DNA of 64,000 nt from contig NZ_CP015880.1 of assembly GCF_000697965.2 (NCBI RefSeq), positions 1,798,001 through 1,862,000 on the forward strand. Reading direction: 5' to 3'. Positions 34,395 through 42,590 of this stretch are shown here, piece by piece. The position numbers and the translations under genes are program-made. Every line of letters starts with the position of its first letter. The stretch's first letter is position 1. The DNA is from Ensifer adhaerens. Its GTDB lineage: Bacteria > Pseudomonadota > Alphaproteobacteria > Rhizobiales > Rhizobiaceae. The notes under the pieces are model-generated. The model ran no database searches and was not told the DNA's origin. It saw nothing but the letters and a program-made list of their open reading frames with translations.

Positions 34395-35180
34395 GTGCAA
34401 GATCTCGCCTTCCACCTGCTCGCCTTCCTGTTCGTCGCCGCCTTCATCGCAGGCTTCATCGATTCGATCGCCGGCGGCGGTGGCATGATCACCATTCCGG
34501 CCATGCTCATTGCGGGCATCCCGCCCTTGCAGACGCTCGGCACCAACAAGCTGCAGGGATTGTTCGGCTCCGGCTCGGCCACGCTGTCCTATGCCCGGCG
34601 CGGCCACGTGAACCTGAAAGAGCAGCTGCCGATGGCGCTGATGTCGGCCGCCGGCGCCGTGCTCGGCGCCCTGCTCGCAACCATCGTTCCCGGCGACGTG
34701 CTGAAGGCGATCCTGCCCTTTCTGCTGATCGCCATTGCGCTTTATTTCGGCCTGAAGCCGAACATGGGCGACGTCGACCAGCACAGCCGCGTCACCCCCT
34801 TCGTCTTCACGCTGACACTGGTGCCGCTAATCGGCTTTTATGACGGCGTCTTCGGCCCCGGCACCGGCTCGTTCTTCATGCTCGGCTTCGTTACCCTCGC
34901 CGGCTTCGGCGTGTTGAAGGCGACGGCGCACACGAAGTTCCTCAACTTTGGCTCCAACGTCGGCGCCTTCGGCGTCTTCCTCTTCTTCGGCGCCGTTCTC
35001 TGGAAGGTCGGCCTGTTGATGGGCCTCGGCCAGTTCCTCGGCGCCCAGGTCGGCTCGCGCTATGCCATGGCCAAGGGCGCCAAGATCATCAAGCCGCTGC
35101 TCGTCATCGTCTCGATCGCGCTCGCGATCCGGCTGCTCGCAGATCCGACGCATCCCTTGCGGATCTGGCTGGGGCATTGA
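34395..35180 (+). CDS. TSUP (TauE/SafE) family membrane permease
   Basis: This is a 261-aa membrane protein with about 7-8 helices and two related halves. The first is AGFIDSIAGGGGMITIPAML with LGTNKLQGLFGSGSATLSYARRG. The second is GFYDGVFGPGTGSFFMLGFV with ATAHTKFLNFGSNVG. These glycine-rich helix ends are the TSUP signature. The start is GTG 34395. TSUP proteins move sulfite, sulfonates or other small anions. Divergent placement from cobE raises a cobalt or precursor link, but that is inference only. Confidence 0.88.
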   Translation: MQDLAFHLLAFLFVAAFIAGFIDSIAGGGGMITIPAMLIAGIPPLQTLGTNKLQGLFGSGSATLSYARRGHVNLKEQLPMALMSAAGAVLGALLATIVPGDVLKAILPFLLIAIALYFGLKPNMGDVDQHSRVTPFVFTLTLVPLIGFYDGVFGPGTGSFFMLGFVTLAGFGVLKATAHTKFLNFGSNVGAFGVFLFFGAVLWKVGLLMGLGQFLGAQVGSRYAMAKGAKIIKPLLVIVSIALAIRLLADPTHPLRIWLGH

Positions 35181-35360
35181 GGCGCGGCGCGGTCGGCAAA
35201 TTCTGCGCTGTCCTAACGGCCGCAACCGCGCAGCCTGTGAGGCGTGGCTGGGCCACACCGGCGGGCAAAACCGCAAATGCATGTCCGTTCTGCGATCTTG
35301 GATGACCGGTTGACCGGGTCGACATGGCGCAGACATGCTTGCCGATAAACGGCGGCACTC

Positions 35361-35888
35361 TCATTCCGGCGCTAATGCACGGGCCTTTGCGAGAAGGGTC
35401 TCGTCGCCGTCGCCCAAGACCTCCAGCAAGCGTTTCATCTCGGCGCCGAACACTTTCCAGAAATTCGGATCGCCGGCTTTGATCGCTATCGCATTGTCGA
35501 TCAGGTCGGCGAGCTTGACGGTTTTCGCCGCGGCGGGCGCCGATGCGAGGTGCTGGCGATCCAGTTCCTTGCGCACCTGTCGGTTGCCGTGGAACGGAGT
35601 GGATATGTCGGTGAGCCACGCAACCAGTGTTGCGACCTTGGGGCCGAACGCTTCCTTGATCTCCAGCAGCGTCGCGTCGGTATCTTCGACCGTATCGTGA
35701 AGCAGCGCTGCGGCGATCATTTCGGGCGTATGGGGCACGCTTCGAACAATCTCCGCCACCGCAATCGGATGAACGATATAGGGCCGACCGTCATACTTAC
35801 GCTTCTGTTCGCCGTGTGCTCGGGTTGCAAACTGGAGCGCGCTGTTCTCGAGATCGATCATTATTTTGCGTTCAACGCCGGCTTCCAT
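35361..35888 (-). CDS. HD-domain phosphohydrolase, (p)ppGpp hydrolase-like
   Basis: This is a 175-aa protein from ATG 35888; a later in-frame ATG at 35861 is also possible. The metal-binding HD core is seen in [13 protein letters not shown] and [11 protein letters not shown] (HD pair), with the later [12 protein letters not shown]. This is the arrangement of MESH1-like and Rel/Spo hydrolase domains. No synthetase domain is present, so it would at most be a small alarmone hydrolase. Actual substrate unknown. Confidence 0.85.
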
Positions 35889-35946
35889 CACCTAAACCCA
35901 ATCCCAAGCTTTCAGAACGAACCAGGCGACCCGTGATTTCTATCGC

Positions 35947-36015
35947 GTCAGGCGTCGCTTCGAGCGACGCACGCTTGCCTGCCCGCGCGAAGGTCGCGGG
36001 CGGTCAACGCCTGAC
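35947..36015. repeat. Three-stem inverted-repeat structure
   Basis: An outer pair GTCAGGCGT / ACGCCTGAC (35947-35955 and 36007-36015) encloses two hairpins: GCGTCGCT-TCG-AGCGACGC (35952-35970, sharing 4 nt with the outer arm) and GCCCGCG / CGCGGGC (35981-36001). It overlaps the 3' end of the next minus-strand gene and may act as its terminator, though no T tract follows. Confidence 0.55.
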
Positions 36016-36336
36016 AGTTATGCCAAGATCAGGCGCACCGGATTTCGACCAGCACGAGCACTGCTCTCCGACCGGACCTGCGCCATAGCTGCATTCGCTC
36101 TCCCGCGTCTTGCAAATCCGTGGACGGCGCGCTTCGGCGAGCGCCTTGGCCTTGGCTTCATCCGCAGCCCTTTGCTTGCGCGTCGTTTTAGTTTTCGGTT
36201 TCGCCTTCTGGGTGGTCGTCGTTTCTTGAGCTCGTGACGCCCCGCTCTTCACGGTTTGCGCCTGCCCCGCCACACCTGATGACAAGAACAGCAAGACCGA
36301 TGCGACACCAACCGCAGCTCTGAGAGTATTCTTCAA
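36004..36336 (-). CDS. Small secreted basic protein, hypothetical
   Basis: This is a 110-aa protein. It has a clear signal peptide (MKNTLRAAVGVASVLLFLSS, cleavage likely after GQA), then a Thr/Lys-rich stretch (about 35-70) with a charged KQRAADEAKAKALAEARR helix. The C-terminal part holds four Cys (ICKTRESEC and EQCSCW), which could form two disulfides in the periplasm. No family was recognised with confidence. Confidence 0.65.
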   Translation of the reverse strand: MKNTLRAAVGVASVLLFLSSGVAGQAQTVKSGASRAQETTTTQKAKPKTKTTRKQRAADEAKAKALAEARRPRICKTRESECSYGAGPVGEQCSCWSKSGAPDLGITVRR

Positions 36337-36648
36337 GGTTCACCCGTATTTAGCCTGTCGACGGTCTAACATGGGTGCGGCCTCCTGCCTATGCAATCGC
36401 TCGACGGAAGGAGCAGCCGTCAAGAGACGAATTTTGCCGACCTTCCGACACGGCGGGGGCGACGATGACAGCCTCCAACGCTTGGCAATAAGATCCGGTA
36501 ACCACGACGAAAGTCGGACAGGTCCGACGCTTGAACCTCTAGTTACTAGAGATTGCAAGGTGATCAGAATGCTTCGCCGGGTAGACGCTCATATGGGCCG
36601 CCTACCCGTCGTGCGCTCCTGTCTTGTCAGCTCGCTCCAGAGGTTTCC
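36337..36648. other. Intergenic region with one short perfect palindrome
   Basis: No credible gene was found. CTCTAGTTACTAGAG at 36537-36551 is a perfect 15-nt palindrome about 98 bases before the methyltransferase start, and could be an operator. Confidence 0.45.
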
Positions 36649-37242
36649 ATGTCCACCACCCTTCCCACCATCCTGATGCTCGTCGTGGGATTGTCCACGC
36701 TCGCGCTGGCGATCCTCCGCCGCGTGCAATCCGGCCGCTCGCCGGTCGTGCTAACCTATGGCGACGATGCGGAAGGGTTTGCGGGCAGGCTTTTCCGCCT
36801 GATCGTCGCAGCGCTGGTGATCCACCTGCTGGCGGTCGCCATGCTCCCGGCCTCCGTCGATGCTGCCCTCGGCCGGATCCCGGCGCTCGACACGCCCATC
36901 CTTCACGCCGTCGGCCTGGCGCTGATGACGCTCGGCGGCGGGCTGACGATGCTGTCGCAATGGGCGATGCGTCATTCCTGGAAGATCGGCATCCCTGAAA
37001 AGCAGGACGCGCCGCTTGTGACCTCAGGCCTCTATGCCTTCTCGCGCAACCCGATCTATGTCGGCATGGTGACCGCGCTGATCGGCACGGTGATGGCGGT
37101 GCCCAACGTCATCTCGGTGGCGCTGGCGCTCTCCGCCTGGATCTCGATTTCCTACCAGATCCGCATGGAGGAAACCCACCTCGCCAAGGTCTTCGGCGAC
37201 GCCTACGGTGCCTATTGCAGGCGTGTCCGCCGGTGGGTCTGA
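36649..37242 (+). CDS. Isoprenylcysteine carboxyl methyltransferase (ICMT/NnrU-like) family membrane protein
   Basis: This is a 197-aa protein from ATG 36649, preceded by CCAGAGG. It has four to five hydrophobic helices. The C-terminal signature is [30 protein letters not shown] (its core [13 protein letters not shown] binds SAM), followed by [23 protein letters not shown]. Bacterial members methylate small lipophilic or thiol substrates. The substrate is unknown. No operon partner is seen. Confidence 0.86.
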
Positions 37243-37440
37243 AGCAGGGCTCACCCTCAGGCTGCGACGCTTCCAGCGTCTGCCGAACTGCGCGACGTGG
37301 CCCGACGGATCAGGAAGGCGCTCGCTCCAATTGCCTTCAATCTGCATGCCGTCCTCCCGCTCGTCACAACCACTGCATGTGTCGGGATTACGGATTGATT
37401 GAGGCGAGCATTCAGTGAACAGGCACCAGAGCAGGCGCGC

Positions 37441-37866
37441 TCAAAACACCGCCAGCAACAGCGCCCCGGCGGCAATGAAGGCGACGCCGAGCCAGTTCAT
37501 CAGGTTGAGCTTTTCACCGAGGAAGAGCACGCCGAAGATCGCGACCATGACGATCGAGAGCTTGTCGAGCGGCGCCACGCGGGCGGCGTCGCCGAGCTTC
37601 AGCGCGCGGAAATAGGCAAGCCAGGAAGCGCCAGTCGCAAGCCCTGACAGCGCCAGGAACAGCCAGGTGCGGCCCGGGATTTCCGATGGCTTCTGCCACT
37701 GCCCTGTCGCCGCCACGATGGCGGCGATCACGCAGAGGATGACGACGGTGCGGATCAGCGTTGCGAAGTCGGAGTTGATCTGCGCAACCCCGACCTTGGC
37801 AAACACCGCCGTGAGCGCAGCGAAGGCGGCCGAAAGCAGCGCCCAGAACTGCCAGCTCTGGCTCAT
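37441..37866 (-). CDS. EamA/DMT-family transporter, single domain
   Basis: This is a 141-aa membrane protein with about five hydrophobic segments and one EamA domain ending RVAPLDKLSIVMVAIFGVLFLGEKLNLMNWLGVAFIAAGALL (its core VAPLDKLSIVMVAIFG and LGEKL). Full DMT exporters have two such domains, so this one would need to dimerise, like the SMR/YnfA size class. Its ATG overlaps the cobO stop (TGATG), so it is coupled to the cobalamin operon. Its cargo is unknown. Confidence 0.88.
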   Translation of the reverse strand: MSQSWQFWALLSAAFAALTAVFAKVGVAQINSDFATLIRTVVILCVIAAIVAATGQWQKPSEIPGRTWLFLALSGLATGASWLAYFRALKLGDAARVAPLDKLSIVMVAIFGVLFLGEKLNLMNWLGVAFIAAGALLLAVF

Positions 37867-38510
37867 CAGAACTCCACGCCCTGCTGCGCCTTGATGCCGG
37901 AACGGAACGGATGCTTGATCAGCTCCATCTCAGTGACGAGATCGGCGACTTCGATCAGGTCTTCTTTCGCGTTGCGGCCGGTGAGCACCACATGCGTCAT
38001 GTGCGGCTTTTCTTCCTTCAGGAAGCGCACCACTTCGGCGACGTCGATGTAGTCGTAGCGCAGAGCAATGTTGATCTCGTCGAGCAGCACCATCGAGTTG
38101 CGCTCGTCACGGATCAGTTCCTTCGCCTTCTCCCAGGCCTTTTCAGCCATCGCAACATCGCGGGCGCGATCCTGCGTTTCCCAGGTGAAGCCCTCGCCGA
38201 GCGTGTAGAACTGGCAGACATCGCCGAAATGCTTCTCGATCAACTCGCGCTCGCCGGTTGCCATCGCACCCTTGATGAACTGCACGACGGCGCAGGGCAT
38301 GCCGTGGGCGATATGGCGGAAGATCATGCCGAAGCCGGCGGTCGACTTGCCCTTGCCTTTGCCGGTGTTGACGATGATCAGACCCTTCTCGTCGGTCTTC
38401 GTCGCCATGATCTTTTCGCGTGCTGCCTTCTTCTTCGCCATCTTCATGGCGTGGCGGGCATCGTCCTTCTCGGCCGGGGCTTCGCCGCCTACTGTCGTCT
38501 CGTCGCTCAT
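37866..38510 (-). CDS. cobO: Cob(I)yrinic acid a,c-diamide adenosyltransferase CobO
   Basis: This 214-aa ATP:corrinoid adenosyltransferase of the CobA/CobO/BtuR type adds the 5'-deoxyadenosyl ligand to cobalt. Start ATG 38510. The P-loop variant NTGKGKGKSTAGFGM lies near residue 48, with VVQFIKGA, a Walker B-like MVLLDEINIALRYDY, and HVVLTGRNA. A charged, Ala-rich 35-residue N-terminal extension precedes the domain. It sits between cobN and the EamA transporter. The gap to cobN (146 nt) holds hairpins. Confidence 0.95.
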   Translation of the reverse strand: MSDETTVGGEAPAEKDDARHAMKMAKKKAAREKIMATKTDEKGLIIVNTGKGKGKSTAGFGMIFRHIAHGMPCAVVQFIKGAMATGERELIEKHFGDVCQFYTLGEGFTWETQDRARDVAMAEKAWEKAKELIRDERNSMVLLDEINIALRYDYIDVAEVVRFLKEEKPHMTHVVLTGRNAKEDLIEVADLVTEMELIKHPFRSGIKAQQGVEF

Positions 38511-38564
38511 GATCACTCCCTCAGTTCTCAAGTTCGGGATGGGCAGACGCCCTCGTCCCGCTTC

Positions 38565-38603
38565 GGTTCCTTTTCGCACTTCACTGAGCAGCGAAACGGA
38601 ACC
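38565..38603 (-). repeat. Intercistronic hairpin between cobN and cobO
   Basis: GGTTCCTTTTCGC and GCGAAACGGAACC pair with one mismatch around a 13-nt loop. Together with the nearby AATTCCGGACGG stretch it resembles the common rhizobial intercistronic repeat. A related one (AACGCTAAAAGCGTT, 42520-42534) sits between cobW and cobN. Confidence 0.55.
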
Positions 38604-38656
38604 AGGTCTTTGTTTCCAAGCAATTCCGGACGGATAACCGCCAGCCCGGAACCGCT

Positions 38657-41600
38657 CTATTCATTGCCGGCACGAAGCCGGGTTGCTGCCGTGCCGATGC
38701 CGGCAAGTTCAAACCGCGCCGAATTCGAGCGCGGCGTCCAGAGATTGCGGTCGATTGCTTCAAGCAGGCGTTCGGCAAGCTCGGCAAAGGCGGCCGGGTT
38801 CTTGTCGCGCATGAAGTCAGCCACGCGCTCGTCGACAATGAACGCCTGATAAGCGGCCTCGAAATGATGGTCGCGCACCGCACCCGTGGTCGCGGCAAAG
38901 GCGAACATGTAGTCGACCGTGGCAGCGATCTCGAAGGCGCCCTTGTATCCGTGGCGCATGACGCCATCGATCCACTTGGGATTGACGACGCGGGCCCGGA
39001 CCACGCGGCCGATCTCTTCTTCGAGCGACCGGATCACAGGCTTTTCCGGACGGGAATGGTCGTTGTGGTAGATCGCCGGACGGTGACCGCCGAGCTGTTC
39101 GGCGGCAGCGCTCATGCCGCCTTCGAACTGGTAGTAGTCGTCGCTGTCGAGCAGATCGTGCTCGCGGTTGTCCTGGTTCTGCACCACCGCCTCTATCGTG
39201 CGCAGGCGCTCCTCGAAAAGATCGCGCTCGGCCTTGCCCTCCTCGCCGGCGCCATAGGCATAGGCGCCCCAGGTAAGATAGGCCTCGGCGAGATCTGCTT
39301 TGGTTTCCCAGCCCTTCTCGTCGATCAGCGCCTGCAGGCCGGCGCCATAGGCACCGGGCTTTGCGCCAAAGACGCGGTAGGAGGCGCGACGCGCGGCCTC
39401 GGCGGCTTCCACGCCTTCGGCCTCCAGCCGCCGGCTTTCCGCCCGCATGCGTGCGGCGATCATGTTGTCGGCATCGTCTTCCTCCAGCGCGCCGACGGCG
39501 CGGATCGCCTTGTCGAAGAGCGCGATCTGGTCCGGGAAGGCATCGCGGAAGAAGCCGGAAATGCGCAAGGTCACGTCGACGCGTGGGCGGCCGAGGACTG
39601 CGAGCGGCACGATCTCGTAGCCCATCACCCGGCGAGAGACCATGTCCCAGGTGGGCTTGGCGCCGATCAGCGCCAGGGCCTGGGCGATGTCGTCGCCGCC
39701 GGTGCGCATGTTCGCCGTGCCCCAGGCGGTCAGGCCAAAGGAGGACGGCCATTCGCCATGGTCCTGCAGGTAGCGGCGGATCAGAAGCTCGGCCGATTTC
39801 TTGCCAAGCTCGTAAGCCGCCGGCGTCGGCACGGCGCGGCTGTCGACCGAGTAGAAATTGCGCCCCGTCGGCAACACATCCGGCCGGCCGCGCGTCGGCG
39901 CGCCCGATGGACCGGGGGCGACGAAGCGGCCGCTGAGACCGGTGAGGAAGCCGGTCATCTCGGCGGCACCCGAGTTTGAAATCGACGGCTTCAGGCGCGT
40001 TTCGATTTCGCCGAGCACGGCGCGGGTGTTGGCCCAGTGGTCCGGGCAAGCCAGTTCACCCGACACGAGATTTGCGGCAAGCAACTCGATGCGCTCGACC
40101 GTATCGCCGGCGGTGCGCCAGGGGGCGTCCGAGAGGTCAGCGAGGATGGACGGTTTCGGGCCTGTCCAGGTGTCGGACATGACGCAGTCGAGCGGGTCGA
40201 AGGGTTGGGCGTCGCGTGCGGGGTTGCCCCCCGCCGAGGTGGGAATAGCAAACCCACGCAGCCCCGCATCCGCTGCGATCGCCCGCTGCAGGCTCTGGTC
40301 GCCGCCCTCGCCGAGACCTCGGGGCACGCGCGCCAGCGCTACGGTGAGGTCCGTCAACAACCGCCCTTCCGGCGCAACGCCGAAGATGTGCAGGCCGTCG
40401 CGGATCTGCATTTCCTTGAGGTCGCAGAGATAGGCGTCGAGCTTTTCCAGCGCCTTGTCGTCGCTGTCGCCCCTGTCGATGCCTGCGTCGCTGTCGAGGC
40501 CGATGTCGCGCACGAGATCGAGGATCTGGCGGCTGAGCAGCCTGAGGCGGCGCGGATCACCGCCGGCGGCGTCGTAATATTCGTCGACGAGCGCTTCCAG
40601 ATCCTTGAGCGGGCCGTAGGATTCGGCGCGCGTCAAGGGCGGGGTCAGGTGGTCGATGATGACGGCGCTGGTGCGGCGCTTGGCCTGCGTACCTTCGCCC
40701 GGATCGTTGACGATGAAGGGATAGATGTGCGGCAGCGGCCCGAAGATCGCTTCGGGATAGCAGGTTTCCGACAGCGCCAGCGCCTTGCCCGGCAGCCATT
40801 CGAGATTGCCGTGCTTGCCCATGTGGACGATCGCCTGCGCTCCGAACTGCTGGCGCAGGAAGGCGTAGAAGGCGAGATAGCCATGCGGCGGCACGAGGTC
40901 CGGGGAATGGTAGCTTTCCTTCGGATCGATGTTGTAGCCGCGCGCCGGTTGGATGCCGACGATCACCTCGCCGAAGCGGGCGAGCGGCAGCGCGAAGGCG
41001 CCATCGAGGAAAAAGGGATCGGCCTCCGGCACGCCCCAGCGACCGGCAACTTCATCCTTTATCTGTTTCGGAAGCGAATCGAAGAACGTTTTGTAATCGT
41101 TCAGCGAAATACGCTCGCGGATTTCACGGTCATGGCTCGCCGCATTGGTCGGCCCGGCCATCAGAAAGCGGATCAGCGCGTCGCCATCGGCGGGAACCTC
41201 ACCGACCGCATAGCCTTCCCGCGCCATGGCGCTAAGCACCTCGACGGTACCGGCCGGCGTGTCGAGCCCGACACCGTTGCCGAGGCGACCGTCGCGGTTC
41301 GGATAGTTGGCCATGACGATGGCAATACGGCGCTCGGCGGGCTCTGCCCGGCGCAGCTTCGCCCAGTTGACGGCAAGATCAGCGGCAAAGCGCACCCGGC
41401 CTTCGAGCGGCTCATGGCCGACGATATTGGCCTCCACCTTGGCGTCATAGATCGACGCCGCCTTGAAGGAGACGGCGCGCGCAAGGATGCGGCCATCGAC
41501 TTCGGGGAGTGCCACGTTCATGGCGAGGTCGCGCGCCATCAGCCCCTGCGGCGACGTTTCCCATTGCGCCCGCGACGAGCCGGAGAAAATCACCTGCAGC

Positions 41601-42487
41601 ACCGGCGCACCGGTCGATTCCAGCACCGTCGGCTGACGGTCGGCACCGGGCGACGAGACCGCAAAGCCAGTGGCGTTCATCACCACGTCGGGTGCGGCCT
41701 CGGAAAAAATCGCCTGCAGCGTGCCGACGGAAACGGCATCCTTGAGGCTTGAGACAAACACCGGCAGTGCCCGCACACCTTCAGCCTCCAGCGCATCGAT
41801 CAGCGCCTCCACAGGCCGTGTCTCGCCACTCTGCACGAGCGCGCGGTAAAAGCAGATCCCGACCGTCGGGGGTTCGAATCCCTCCCTCGCTACCATCCGT
41901 CCCTGAACAAGGGACTGCCATTCGCTGACGCCGATCACACCAGCACCCGGCCACCAGATGCCGGCCTTCAACAGGGGCTTTGCCGGCTGCGGCTTCTCCG
42001 CACCTGTGACCAGTGCGGCCGCATAGTCGAGAAACAGCCCGGCATTGTCCGAGCCGCCTTCGGTGAAGTAAGCCCAAAGGCGCTGGCGGTCGTCGGCTGC
42101 GACGGTGGAGAAAGGCTCCAGCCCCGGATCCGGCTTGTCGTCACCCGGCAGAACCGCGATCTCGAAACGATGGGTGACGGCAGCCGCATGCAGGGCTTCC
42201 AGCAGATAACGGAAATAGCTGGCGCCACCGAGCGGCCGGACGACGATCAGCTTGGCGTGACGCGCCGTGCGCTCGACGTAAGTGTCGACCGACATCGGGT
42301 GCATCAGGCTCATCAGGCTGGCGATGCGCAGGCTCAAGCCTCCGTCGCGTCGGCCGTGAGCCGCGGCGATCGAGGAGAGCTCGGTGTCGGCGGCCGATAG
42401 GAAAAGGATATCGGCCGGCGTTTGCCCAAGGTCGATCGCCTCGTTGCCGTCGGCGATCGTTCCTTTCTGGGCGAGAAGCAGATGCAT
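38657..42487 (-). CDS. cobN: Aerobic cobaltochelatase subunit CobN
   Basis: This 1276-aa large subunit of the CobNST chelatase binds hydrogenobyrinic acid a,c-diamide and, with CobS/CobT, inserts Co2+ using ATP. Start ATG 42487 (MHLLLAQKGTIADG). It is a CobN/BchH-family protein along its whole length, with conserved GKHGNLEWLPGKALALS (about 560) and the late MRHGYKGAFEIAATVDYMFAFAATTGAV (its core MRHGYKGAFEIA). The stretch MVAREGFEPPTVGICF near residue 205 matches a tRNA 3' end read backwards (see finding). cobS and cobT are not in the window. Length agrees with the Pseudomonas denitrificans enzyme as I remember it. Confidence 0.96.
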   Translation of the reverse strand: MHLLLAQKGTIADGNEAIDLGQTPADILFLSAADTELSSIAAAHGRRDGGLSLRIASLMSLMHPMSVDTYVERTARHAKLIVVRPLGGASYFRYLLEALHAAAVTHRFEIAVLPGDDKPDPGLEPFSTVAADDRQRLWAYFTEGGSDNAGLFLDYAAALVTGAEKPQPAKPLLKAGIWWPGAGVIGVSEWQSLVQGRMVAREGFEPPTVGICFYRALVQSGETRPVEALIDALEAEGVRALPVFVSSLKDAVSVGTLQAIFSEAAPDVVMNATGFAVSSPGADRQPTVLESTGAPVLQVIFSGSSRAQWETSPQGLMARDLAMNVALPEVDGRILARAVSFKAASIYDAKVEANIVGHEPLEGRVRFAADLAVNWAKLRRAEPAERRIAIVMANYPNRDGRLGNGVGLDTPAGTVEVLSAMAREGYAVGEVPADGDALIRFLMAGPTNAASHDREIRERISLNDYKTFFDSLPKQIKDEVAGRWGVPEADPFFLDGAFALPLARFGEVIVGIQPARGYNIDPKESYHSPDLVPPHGYLAFYAFLRQQFGAQAIVHMGKHGNLEWLPGKALALSETCYPEAIFGPLPHIYPFIVNDPGEGTQAKRRTSAVIIDHLTPPLTRAESYGPLKDLEALVDEYYDAAGGDPRRLRLLSRQILDLVRDIGLDSDAGIDRGDSDDKALEKLDAYLCDLKEMQIRDGLHIFGVAPEGRLLTDLTVALARVPRGLGEGGDQSLQRAIAADAGLRGFAIPTSAGGNPARDAQPFDPLDCVMSDTWTGPKPSILADLSDAPWRTAGDTVERIELLAANLVSGELACPDHWANTRAVLGEIETRLKPSISNSGAAEMTGFLTGLSGRFVAPGPSGAPTRGRPDVLPTGRNFYSVDSRAVPTPAAYELGKKSAELLIRRYLQDHGEWPSSFGLTAWGTANMRTGGDDIAQALALIGAKPTWDMVSRRVMGYEIVPLAVLGRPRVDVTLRISGFFRDAFPDQIALFDKAIRAVGALEEDDADNMIAARMRAESRRLEAEGVEAAEAARRASYRVFGAKPGAYGAGLQALIDEKGWETKADLAEAYLTWGAYAYGAGEEGKAERDLFEERLRTIEAVVQNQDNREHDLLDSDDYYQFEGGMSAAAEQLGGHRPAIYHNDHSRPEKPVIRSLEEEIGRVVRARVVNPKWIDGVMRHGYKGAFEIAATVDYMFAFAATTGAVRDHHFEAAYQAFIVDERVADFMRDKNPAAFAELAERLLEAIDRNLWTPRSNSARFELAGIGTAATRLRAGNE
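41865..41894 (+). repeat. tRNA T-arm/acceptor/CCA-like sequence inside cobN
   Basis: GGGGGTTCGAATCCCTC followed by CCTCGCTACCA reads as the T stem-loop, 3' acceptor strand and CCA of a tRNA on the plus strand. No matching 5' half (AGCGAGG, D-arm) is seen in the 60 bases upstream. It is read antisense in frame as part of CobN, giving EGFEPPT. Confidence 0.5.
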
Positions 42488-42590
42488 TCGTCTTGTCCGT
42501 TGGGGCAATTCCGAACGAAAACGCTAAAAGCGTTCTCCATCCGGAACTGCATCATTTCAATGCGTTAGATCATTTCATTCAAAGAACGAT

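Noticed and set aside
34059..34784. 241-codon minus-strand frame opposite the TSUP gene
   Set aside because: The plus-strand TSUP permease has clear family motifs over the same bases; the antisense frame has none.
36340..36558. 72-codon minus-strand frame between the secreted protein and the methyltransferase
   Set aside because: No ribosome site, motif or membrane pattern; it overlaps the likely promoter region of the plus-strand gene.
40037..41752. 571-codon open frame opposite cobN
   Set aside because: Antisense shadow of cobN; composition is Arg/Ala/Asp-rich with no domain.
41835..41910. A complete tRNA gene inside cobN
   Set aside because: Only the T-arm, 3' acceptor strand and CCA are present; no D-arm, anticodon arm or matching 5' acceptor strand can be found upstream.
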